49,880 bases of DNA from JALZAA01 sp035316025 (GTDB lineage: Bacteria; Actinomycetota; Acidimicrobiia; IMCC26256; JACDBD01). Shown piece after piece: positions 18,295 through 25,544 of the stretch. A program made the position numbers and the translations under genes. The stretch covers positions 1 to 49,880 of the forward strand of contig DATFXL010000054.1 of NCBI GenBank assembly GCA_035316025.1. The letters are read 5' to 3'. Below the pieces are notes generated by a model that saw only the letters and a program-made list of their open reading frames with translations, was not told the DNA's origin and did no database searches. How positions within the stretch are numbered: position 1 is the stretch's first letter; each line of letters opens with the position of its first letter.

Positions 18295-19406
18295 TGGGCG
18301 TGCGCGTGCTGTGGCTCAGCAAGGGCTTGGGGCCGGGCGGAACCGAGACCCTGCTCGCCGCCGGCGCAAAGGCGATCGACCGCGAGAACTTCGAGTACAC
18401 AGCCGCGTACGTTGTCCCGGAGAAATCCGCGTTGGTTCCAGTTCTCGAGCATTCCGGGGTCCCGGTGACCTGCCTCGCTCCCATTCGCGGGAACGGCCCG
18501 CACTGGGCATGGCAACTTCGCCAATTGTTGATCGAGCGCCCCAAAGACGTCGTGCACGCGCACGCGCCGCTGCTGGCAGGAGCGGCGAGACTCGTCGCCC
18601 GTTCGCTGCCGCGCCGCGTCCGCCCGATCACGCTGAGCACCGAGCACAACATCTGGCCTGCGTACGCCATGCCGACTCGCATCCTCAATGCCGTCACCTA
18701 TCCGCTCGACGCAGCCCATTTCGCAGTGTCAGAGGAGGTCAGACGCTCGATGCCCGGTTGGTGGCAACGGCGAACCGACACACTCGTGCACGGCATCGCG
18801 GTGGACGCAGCACGCGGCCATCGCTCAGAGCGAGAGCGTATGCGGCATGAACTGGGCGTCGGCGTCGACGAATGCCTCGCGGTCACAGTCGCCAATTACC
18901 GACGACACAAGGACTACACCACGCTGCTCACCGCCGCTCGCCGCGTCCGCGAACGTGGCGCGCCCGTTCGGTTCGCGGCGGTGGGACAAGGGCCGCTCGA
19001 GCCCGAGGTGGTCGCGGAGCATGGCCGTTCGGGGCTCGGCGACACCTTCAATCTGCTCGGGTACCGCCCCGACGCGCTCGACGTCCTTGCCGCCGGGGAC
19101 CTGTTCGTGCTCAGTTCCCGACAAGAGGGGCTGCCGGTTGCGCTCATGGAGGCGCTCGCGCTCGGGCTCCCCGTCGTCGCGACGGGCGTCGGAGGCGTTC
19201 CCGAGGCGGTCACCGACGGGGTCGAGGGCAGGCTCGTGCCCCCGCAACGCCCGGACGACCTCGCCGAGGCCATTCTCGGCCTCGTGAGCGACCCCGAACG
19301 TCGTTCGCGCATGGCGAAGGCGGCAACCCGTCGCTCGGACCAGTTCGACGTCGAACGCGTCGTTCGCCGCTACGAGAACTGCTACCGCACGTTGGTCAGT
19401 CGGTGA
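18294..19406 (+). CDS. GT4 glycosyltransferase
   Basis: 370 residues. VRVLWLSKGLGPGGTETLL is the N-terminal glycine-rich segment of GT4 enzymes. HAHAPLLAGAARL and STEHNIWPAY continue the acceptor domain, and SRQEGLPVALMEALALG with VATGVGGVPE is the donor-binding part including E-x7-E. The start is the ATG at 18294, which shares its A with the stop of the GNAT gene. An upstream open frame to 18132 is antisense-like and inside the GNAT gene. The stop overlaps the next GTG by 4 bases. Confidence 0.91.
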   Translation: MGVRVLWLSKGLGPGGTETLLAAGAKAIDRENFEYTAAYVVPEKSALVPVLEHSGVPVTCLAPIRGNGPHWAWQLRQLLIERPKDVVHAHAPLLAGAARLVARSLPRRVRPITLSTEHNIWPAYAMPTRILNAVTYPLDAAHFAVSEEVRRSMPGWWQRRTDTLVHGIAVDAARGHRSERERMRHELGVGVDECLAVTVANYRRHKDYTTLLTAARRVRERGAPVRFAAVGQGPLEPEVVAEHGRSGLGDTFNLLGYRPDALDVLAAGDLFVLSSRQEGLPVALMEALALGLPVVATGVGGVPEAVTDGVEGRLVPPQRPDDLAEAILGLVSDPERRSRMAKAATRRSDQFDVERVVRRYENCYRTLVSR

Positions 19407-20704
19407 GCGCCCTGCCAAACTCGCGGCTCGTGGAGCCGCTCGCCGGCCGTCAGCGCGTCGCTTTGATCGGGCAGGGATACGTCGGCCTGACTCTGGCGAT
19501 GCGCGCCGTCGAGGTCGGTCACTCGGTCGTCGGGTTCGACGTCGACGAGGAGCGGGTCAAGCGACTGGCTGCCGGGGAGCCGCAGATCGGCGACATCGAG
19601 CCGGCTCGGATCACAGCAGCACTCGCGAGCGGTCGGTACCTGCCGACGAGCCGGCTCGATGACTGCGCCCTCCTCGAGGTGGCTGTGATCGCGGTTCCGA
19701 CCCCGCTGCGCGAGGGGATGCCCGACCTGTCACACATCGAGAGCGCCGCACGCTCCCTCGCGCCACACGTGAGAGCCGGAAGCACCGTGATCCTCGAATC
19801 GACGACCTATCCGGGCACGACCGAGGAGATGCTCGTACCGATCCTCGAACTCGGCTCGGGCCTGGCCGCAGGGGTCGACGTCTCCGTCGGATACAGCCCC
19901 GAGCGCATCGACCCCGGGAATACGACGTGGACGCTCACCAACACCCCGAAGGTCGTCTCTGGTATCGACGATCGGTCACTGGAGGCGGTGAAGGCGTTCT
20001 ACGACACGCTCGTCGACCGTACTGTGGTCGTCGCGAGTACGAAGGAGGCCGAGCTCTCCAAGCTGCTCGAGAATACGTTCCGCCACGTCAACGTTGCGCT
20101 CGTGAACGAGCTGGCGATGTTCGCAGACGACCTCGACATCGACGTCTGGAGTGCCATCGACGCGGCGTCGACGAAGCCGTTCGGTTTCATGCGCTTCGAG
20201 CCCGGACCAGGCGTCGGCGGCCACTGCCTGCCAATCGACCCGACGTACCTGGCCTGGCGAGCGAAAAGTCGGCTCGGCCGCCCCTTCCGATTCGTCGAGC
20301 TGGCCAACGACGTGAACGAACACATGCCCGACTACGTCGTGCGGCGCCTGAGCGCTTCATTCAACGCAGACCGTCGAGTGCTGAACGGAAGCCGGGTCCT
20401 GCTCCTCGGGGTGTCGTATAAGCGGAACACCGGGGACGCGAGCGAGACTCCGGCGGTCGAGATTGCGCGGCAGCTGCACCAAATGGGCGTGGATGTTCGC
20501 GCGGCAGATCCTCACGTACCGCCCCGCTGGGCCGATCCAGTGCTCACGATGGTTGACCTCACGCGTGACGAGGTGTCGAGCGCCGAAGCGGTTGTGGTCG
20601 TGACCGACCACGACGACTTCGACTACGACCTCGTTCGCAAGCACGCGCGGTACGTGCTCGATACGCGTCATCGCCTCGACGGACCGCGGGTGGAGCAACT
20701 CTGA
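19403..20704 (+). CDS. UDP-sugar 6-dehydrogenase (WbpA/WecC-like)
   Basis: 433 residues. The NAD-binding loop is GQGYVGL (23-29). The central part has YSPERIDPGN and KEAELSKLLENTFRHVNVAL. The catalytic cysteine is Cys275 in GVGGHCLPIDP, and LLLGVSYKRNTGDASETPA forms the C-terminal UDP-binding region. The family oxidises C6 of a UDP-HexNAc or UDP-hexose twice to give a uronic acid, releasing two NADH. The pattern fits the WbpA/WecC group (UDP-HexNAc) better than UDP-glucose dehydrogenase, but the substrate is not proven. GTG start at 19403, overlapping the GT4 stop; a 7-base gap follows. Confidence 0.92.
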   Translation: MSALPNSRLVEPLAGRQRVALIGQGYVGLTLAMRAVEVGHSVVGFDVDEERVKRLAAGEPQIGDIEPARITAALASGRYLPTSRLDDCALLEVAVIAVPTPLREGMPDLSHIESAARSLAPHVRAGSTVILESTTYPGTTEEMLVPILELGSGLAAGVDVSVGYSPERIDPGNTTWTLTNTPKVVSGIDDRSLEAVKAFYDTLVDRTVVVASTKEAELSKLLENTFRHVNVALVNELAMFADDLDIDVWSAIDAASTKPFGFMRFEPGPGVGGHCLPIDPTYLAWRAKSRLGRPFRFVELANDVNEHMPDYVVRRLSASFNADRRVLNGSRVLLLGVSYKRNTGDASETPAVEIARQLHQMGVDVRAADPHVPPRWADPVLTMVDLTRDEVSSAEAVVVVTDHDDFDYDLVRKHARYVLDTRHRLDGPRVEQL

Positions 20705-20711
20705 CAGCCGA

Positions 20712-21290
20712 GTGCGACTCGTGACGGATTCTGCGCCGCGAGTTCTGTTCGTGTGCACAGCCAATCTCGTTCGGTCACCGATTGCAGCGGCGCTTCTGGA
20801 GATGCGGTTGCAGGAGATTGCGCCGGAGGTCGTCGTCGAATCACGCGGCGTACGGGAGACGGACGCAACCCTCGACGAAGGGGCACTCCGTATCCTCGAC
20901 GCGCACGGCATCGACCTGCGTCGGCGCCACAGCCATGCGATCGACTCCGAGATCGTCGGCGCAGCAACTCTCGTGCTGGGGATGGAGCGTGAGCACGTTC
21001 GGGAAGCGGTGCTGCTCGACTCATCAGTCTGGCCTCGGACGTTCACGCTGAAGGAGATCGTCCGGCGGGGCGAGGAGGAAGGGCCTCACCAACGCGGTGA
21101 GTCCATCAGCGAGTGGATCGCCCGCGCCCACACCGGACGGTCGCAGCGTGACCTACTGGGTGCTGACCGCGCCGACGACGTCGCCGACCCTTTCGGCGGC
21201 CCGCCTGGTGACTACGAGGAGGCGGCCGAGGAGATCAACGATCTCGTCGCCCGGCTCGTCAGCCTGCTGTGGCCGGAGGGGCAGAGATGA
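20712..21290 (+). CDS. Low-molecular-weight protein tyrosine phosphatase
   Basis: 192 residues. The phosphate loop is CTANLVRSP (15-23), with the nucleophile Cys15 and Arg21 preserved (C-x5-R), although the usual GNxC residues are changed to ANLV. DVADPFGGP near residue 160 supplies the general-acid Asp-Pro. In Gram-positive capsule loci such enzymes (Wzb/CpsB analogues) dephosphorylate the tyrosine kinase that controls chain length. No BY-kinase is present in this window, so the partner is unknown; the HPr-kinase-like gene nearby is one candidate. GTG start at 20712. Confidence 0.85.
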   Translation: MRLVTDSAPRVLFVCTANLVRSPIAAALLEMRLQEIAPEVVVESRGVRETDATLDEGALRILDAHGIDLRRRHSHAIDSEIVGAATLVLGMEREHVREAVLLDSSVWPRTFTLKEIVRRGEEEGPHQRGESISEWIARAHTGRSQRDLLGADRADDVADPFGGPPGDYEEAAEEINDLVARLVSLLWPEGQR

Positions 21291-22117
21291 ACCGAATCTC
21301 GCTCGAGCTGCGGCGGGTGACTGCGCCGTGGCGGCCGCTTCCCGACTTCTTGATCATCGGCGCCGACGAATCCGGCGCGATTCATCTCTATCGCGCGTTG
21401 TCCGCTCACCCGGCGGTCTGTCGTTCCGTCGCCGGCGAAGTGCATTTCTTCGACGTCGGGTATACGTACGGCATTCGTTGGTATCGCGCTCAATTTCCGA
21501 CGCGGGCGCGTCGCGAGGCAATCGAGCGACGGATCAGCAACCGGACGATCGCCGGCGAAGTAAGCCCGTACTATCTCTTTCACCCGTTCGCACCGACGCG
21601 CGCAGCAGAGTTGGTGCCGGAGGCCAAGCTCGTTGCGCTCCTGCGCAACCCCGTAGAGCGGGCGATTCTCCGGTACGAGCTGATGACGCGACTGGGAAGG
21701 GAGCACCGCTCGCTCGAGGACGCGCTGATGGCCGACGCACGGCGACTCGAGGAGGGTCGCTCGTTCGAGCCGCGCGATTACGACGATCCCAACGGGCCGG
21801 CTCGCCACCACACGTACCTCGAGCGCGGTCACTACATGGAACAGTTGCAACGCTGGTACGGCTGCTTCGACTCTTCTCGGATCCTGGTGCTCGAGGCCCG
21901 CGCCGTGACCGCACAAGAGGGAATGCGGCGCACGTTGGAGTTCCTGGGACTGCCGGAAGGGGCCGAGGTGCCGACGATCCCGTTCGACTCGTGCCCGCAG
22001 ATCGACGGCGCATTGTGGAAACGACTGTCAGGCCACTTCGCGCCGCATAACGAGCGGCTCTTCGACCTGCTCGGTGAGCAATGGGACTGGAACGGACGGT
22101 CGAGTCAAGAGAGCTGA
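21287..22117 (+). CDS. Sulfotransferase-family protein with degenerate PAPS-binding motifs
   Basis: 276 residues. The overall pattern is that of bacterial sulfotransferases: PDFLIIGA, EVHFFDVGYTYGIRWYRAQF, GEVSPYYLFHP, LLRNPVER, SRILVLEARAVTA. The 5'-phosphosulfate loop, normally GAQKAGTTSLY, reads GADESGAIHLY (25-35), losing the lysine and both threonines. The 3'-phosphate serine in RNPVERAYSHY is replaced by leucine (RNPVERAILRY, 120-130). Sulfate transfer from PAPS is therefore doubtful; the protein may use another donor or act non-catalytically. ATG start with GGAGGGG about 8 bases upstream, overlapping the phosphatase stop (ATGA). Its 3' end overlaps the convergent GT2 by 13 bases. Confidence 0.82.
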   Translation: MNRISLELRRVTAPWRPLPDFLIIGADESGAIHLYRALSAHPAVCRSVAGEVHFFDVGYTYGIRWYRAQFPTRARREAIERRISNRTIAGEVSPYYLFHPFAPTRAAELVPEAKLVALLRNPVERAILRYELMTRLGREHRSLEDALMADARRLEEGRSFEPRDYDDPNGPARHHTYLERGHYMEQLQRWYGCFDSSRILVLEARAVTAQEGMRRTLEFLGLPEGAEVPTIPFDSCPQIDGALWKRLSGHFAPHNERLFDLLGEQWDWNGRSSQES

Positions 22118-22791
22118 CGGCGGCGCGCGATCGCCGAACGTGCCGCCCTCACGTAGTCGTTCTCTTCCCCGCGCCGCCGGAAACCAGTGCTGGCATCATG
22201 TAGGCGCCGGTACGTGACGATGCCGTCGCATGCCTCGATACGTATACCCGCGTCGTCGGCACGAGCCAGCCAGTCGAGTTCCAGGCCCCGCCCATAGTCG
22301 TTCCCAAAGGGCCCTACACGCCGGAACGAATCGGTACGAAGGAGGATCGTGATCATCATCCGCGTCGAACGTCTTTCAATCGGAGCGCGGAGCTGGCGCG
22401 TCACGTCCTCGCCGAGATCAGGACTGAGGAATTCTCCGATTTCCCCGAAGACCGCGTCGAGGTCCGGCGACGAGTTGAGCGCGGCGAGCTGGCGCCGAAG
22501 ACGATCTGGCGGATAGCGATCGTCGGCGTCACAGAACGCGAGGTAGGCCCCACGCGCCGCCGTCGCACCTCGGTTGCGGGCGGCCCCACAGCCCTCGTGC
22601 ATTTGCGTGAGCAGCCGCACCGACGGCGCGTACCGACGCGCGATTTCGGCGCTGTTGTCCGATGAGCCGTCATCAACCACGATCAGCTCGATCGGCCGGT
22701 AGGTCTGTGCCAGCAGCCCCTCGATCGCCTCGGCAAGGTGGCGAGCCCCGTCGAACACCGGCATGACCACGCTGACGAGCGAGTCGCTCAT
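22105..22791 (-). CDS. GT2 glycosyltransferase
   Basis: 228 residues, short for the family. SVVMPVFDGARHLAEAI, IELIVVDDGSSDNSAEIA and AARNRGATAARG are the nucleotide-binding part, and FCDADDRYPPDRL carries the DXD. The C-terminal acceptor region is small but contains GLELDWLARADDAG, the typical [ED]D-W segment. The start overlaps the stop of the kinase-like gene upstream (ATGA at 22788-22791), so it is the last cistron of the minus-strand GT4-PqqD-kinase-GT2 unit. Confidence 0.9.
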   Translation of the reverse strand: MSDSLVSVVMPVFDGARHLAEAIEGLLAQTYRPIELIVVDDGSSDNSAEIARRYAPSVRLLTQMHEGCGAARNRGATAARGAYLAFCDADDRYPPDRLRRQLAALNSSPDLDAVFGEIGEFLSPDLGEDVTRQLRAPIERRSTRMMITILLRTDSFRRVGPFGNDYGRGLELDWLARADDAGIRIEACDGIVTYRRLHDASTGFRRRGEENDYVRAARSAIARRRQLS

Positions 22792-23846
22792 TGACCCTTC
22801 ACGTCGGTCAGCACCGCCTCCACCACGCCGGGGATCGCGGTGAGATCTGTGCCCAGCTCCAGCCGAAAGGCGGGAATACGCCGGACAAGCCGTGTCATCG
22901 CGCCGAGCGATGCCTGGTCATTGCCTGGCATCTGCAGCATGGTGCTCGGCGCGAGCCCGAGAAGGGCTCGGGCGGCGGTGGTTGGTACCGCTCTGGTCTC
23001 CTCGCGACCGGTGATGGTCGGAAGCAAGAGCGCTCGCAACGGATACCCGCCGGCTATGCGCTCAGGGGCGTCACGGGCGAGGAACGCAAGCGCCTTGGCG
23101 TCGGCACGTGAGTTTGCCGGCTGGAACAGGTCGGGATGCTGATCGAGGTTGTCCCATTCGAGTTTGGCGGATGAGTACAGCGAGTGCACGAACGCGCGCT
23201 CGACATCGACCAGCACGTAGTCGTCGCCCGCAAACGCGAGGCCACCGTGCAGACAGGCGAGGCTCGTCGTGCTCTTGCCCGAACCCGCTACGCCGGCGAT
23301 GAGCACACCCCCGTCGTGATTCCCCACGGCTCCGGCGTGGATCAGCTGAAGCTCATTGCTTCGTGTCCAAGCCTGGACGATGTCCTTGAGCGGTGTCGCC
23401 CTCTGGTACCAGGGAACATCGCTCGGGTCAGGGAAGTAATGAAGCGCCGTCTGGCGCGTCCTATCGATGACACTCAGGGTGCCGTCCGCAGCGTGCACCA
23501 TGATCCCGCCGTCCTCAGCGTGATATCGGGGGCCGGTATCGCCTCGGTGCAGCACGCCGGGCGGCAACCGGAGCGGAGGCACGCCCGTGGACGCAGCATC
23601 CCATACACACACGGTGAGGTCGGCGGCCCGCTGGTGCGACTCGATGAGGTGATCGAACGCCGGCGCGGTCACCCCAACGAGAGCCGGACCCGCGAATTGC
23701 AACCGAATCGGGCGATCAGCGAGGAGCAGTTCGCGTTGGACGACACCAACTTGGGCGGCGGCCGCGTCGAAGTTGGCGCGAAACTCGCTGATGGAATCGA
23801 GCAGGCTGGAAGGCCCGGGCGTAGCGACCTGCTCGGGTGAGGTCAC
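22788..23846 (-). CDS. HPr-kinase-like (HprK-related) ATPase
   Basis: 352 residues. IHAGAVGNHDGG followed by the P-loop GVAGSGKST (185-193) and FAGDDYVLVD is the layout of the HprK/PEPCK-like kinase fold. HPr Ser kinase itself is shorter and is regulatory; HprK-related proteins of this size occur beside PqqD genes in RiPP and polysaccharide loci, and PadeK of the paeninodin lasso cluster phosphorylates a peptide serine. The target here is unknown. I use GTG at 23846, which lies 4 bases after the PqqD stop and has GAGG about 12 bases upstream; an ATG at 23894 inside the PqqD gene is the alternative. Confidence 0.78.
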   Translation of the reverse strand: MTSPEQVATPGPSSLLDSISEFRANFDAAAAQVGVVQRELLLADRPIRLQFAGPALVGVTAPAFDHLIESHQRAADLTVCVWDAASTGVPPLRLPPGVLHRGDTGPRYHAEDGGIMVHAADGTLSVIDRTRQTALHYFPDPSDVPWYQRATPLKDIVQAWTRSNELQLIHAGAVGNHDGGVLIAGVAGSGKSTTSLACLHGGLAFAGDDYVLVDVERAFVHSLYSSAKLEWDNLDQHPDLFQPANSRADAKALAFLARDAPERIAGGYPLRALLLPTITGREETRAVPTTAARALLGLAPSTMLQMPGNDQASLGAMTRLVRRIPAFRLELGTDLTAIPGVVEAVLTDVKGQ

Positions 23847-23850
23847 CGCG

Positions 23851-24297
23851 TCAGTCGGCCTCGACGTGAGGCCACCCTCGGTCGGTGACGTCATGGACCG
23901 GGTCCACGAGGAGTAGGTCCTCCATGTCGGTGAACTTCTCGAGGACCGGGGGCGAGAACGCGGCACCGCCATCCGAGGGGATCTCGTCAGTTGAGTGTTC
24001 GGCCCCGGTGGCGCCCGGGTCAGCCGGTCGGATCAACCCCTCCGAAAGAAGCTCCTGCACGAAGGGGGTTACCGCGTCTGTGATCTCATCGACGGGCAAG
24101 CCGAAGTGGTGCGCGAGACGACCCGTCACCTCTTGGATCGACGCGGTCTGCTCGATCACGGCCCAGACATCGGTCCCCGCCCCCGAAATGTTGTAGTAGC
24201 TGCCGGTGTCGAGGTTGATAGCCACGACCTCACCGTCGACGACGGACCCGACAACTTCTGGCCTGCTCAGCTCGAAACGATCTATCGCGCGTGTCAT
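23851..24297 (-). CDS. PqqD-family (RRE-like) protein with conserved-looking C-terminal tail
   Basis: 148 residues. Residues 1-95 follow the PqqD fold (VVAINLDTGSYYNISGAGTD, then helices ending VQELLSEGLIRP), a winged-helix domain that in RiPP systems binds leader peptides. A disordered linker (about 96-113) leads to a distinct tail containing EKFTDMEDLLLVDP and GWP, residues 114-148. The tail is acidic and looks like a conserved short linear element; I recall similar tails in PqqD-like proteins of other loci, but this is memory, not a search. The ATG at 24297 fits the fold start. It is followed by the HprK-like gene 4 bases later and preceded by the GT4 gene by 16 bases. Confidence 0.8.
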   Translation of the reverse strand: MTRAIDRFELSRPEVVGSVVDGEVVAINLDTGSYYNISGAGTDVWAVIEQTASIQEVTGRLAHHFGLPVDEITDAVTPFVQELLSEGLIRPADPGATGAEHSTDEIPSDGGAAFSPPVLEKFTDMEDLLLVDPVHDVTDRGWPHVEAD

Positions 24298-24313
24298 ATA
24301 ACAGCCCGTGAGT

Positions 24314-25516
24314 CTAACGGGCACGTGCCAGGCCCAGCCGCTCGACCGCCTGTCCCACCGCGCGTCGGGCGACATCCCACGAATACCGCTCTTCGACAAG
24401 CGACCGGGCCCGTCCGACAAGTTTCGAGGCGGCAGCCGGCGCCGACCAGAGGCGGGTGAGCGCGGCGACGAACTCGTCGCCGTCTTCTGCGCGCAGGAAG
24501 TGTGTCCCGGGTTCCGCGTCGAGGCCCTCGACGCCCTTGCTCGTGCTCACAACCGGCACGCCGGCGGCGAACGCCTCGAGCGCCTTCAATCTCGTCCCGG
24601 ATCCGTCGAACAGCGGGATCGGCATGGCACCCGACTCGGCGAGATACGGGCGGACATCGGGCACCGTACCGGTCACGAAGATGCGCGGGTCGCGCTCTGC
24701 GGCGTCGAGCATCGCCGGTGTCGGATTCTGCCCGACGAGCACAAGACGCAAGGCGTCGAACCTTTTTGCGAGGCGAGGCACGACTTCGCGCGCGAGAAAT
24801 AGCGCCGCCGTCTCGTTCGGTTTGAAGGCAAACATCGCCGGAAACATCATCGTCGAGCGGGCCCGATAGGGCTGATCGCGTCGATATTCGTCGACATCGA
24901 TCGTGTTGGGAACGAGGACGATCGACTCTGCATCGCCGAGCCGCGTCCGAACGCTCTCGGCGTCCGCCTGCGAGCACACCCAAACCTGGTCGACCGAACG
25001 GTACGTGGCCGCCTCGATGGCCTCGCTTCGCTCCGCGAGCGCGTTGCGCACGACCGCGGCTGCTCGGGTGCTCCGAGCGGCAAGGCCGCGGCTCAGTTCG
25101 CTTTCGATGGCCGAAGCGTCGATCACCACCCGCCAGCCCCGCCCCGTGAGCGGCTCTACATACCGGTAGAGCTTCATCTCTTCGACGACCACGACATCGG
25201 GTCGGAACCGCTCGATGACATTCTCGAGCTCAGCTAAGGCACCGGTCGAGTAGTACTCGTCCCAGGGAACGGCGACGGGATCGCGTAGCCAATCCAGCGA
25301 GTTCAACCGGGCGTGGTCGGTCAGCGACGGGTCGCTCGCGCTGGCCCACACCTCGATACCGTCGCGTGGTGGCCGCGCCGGTTCGTCTGCGCGCAGCCCG
25401 AACACGCCCACGGGTCCAACCGACGACAGCGCGACGACGTTCTGCCACCAGCGCAAGAGGTTTCCGCTGTGCGCCGGAAGCGGGAGCGCGGGTGCAACAA
25501 CGAGAGAGCGTGTCAT
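24314..25516 (-). CDS. GT4-like glycosyltransferase
   Basis: 400 residues. SLVVAPALPLPAHSGNLLRW is the N-terminal loop of GT4 enzymes that often act on lipid-linked or exopolysaccharide substrates. PDVVVVEEMKLYRYV and VPNTIDVDEYR follow. The donor motif is FDGSGTRLKALEAFAAG, the GSGTRLK variant in which the first glutamate of E-x7-E is replaced. First gene of its minus-strand unit (GT4-PqqD-kinase-GT2) and divergent from the HD-epimerase fusion across 28 bases. Confidence 0.88.
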   Translation of the reverse strand: MTRSLVVAPALPLPAHSGNLLRWWQNVVALSSVGPVGVFGLRADEPARPPRDGIEVWASASDPSLTDHARLNSLDWLRDPVAVPWDEYYSTGALAELENVIERFRPDVVVVEEMKLYRYVEPLTGRGWRVVIDASAIESELSRGLAARSTRAAAVVRNALAERSEAIEAATYRSVDQVWVCSQADAESVRTRLGDAESIVLVPNTIDVDEYRRDQPYRARSTMMFPAMFAFKPNETAALFLAREVVPRLAKRFDALRLVLVGQNPTPAMLDAAERDPRIFVTGTVPDVRPYLAESGAMPIPLFDGSGTRLKALEAFAAGVPVVSTSKGVEGLDAEPGTHFLRAEDGDEFVAALTRLWSAPAAASKLVGRARSLVEERYSWDVARRAVGQAVERLGLARAR

Positions 25517-25544
25517 GACCGGCCTACGTTCGTAGGACGATGCC

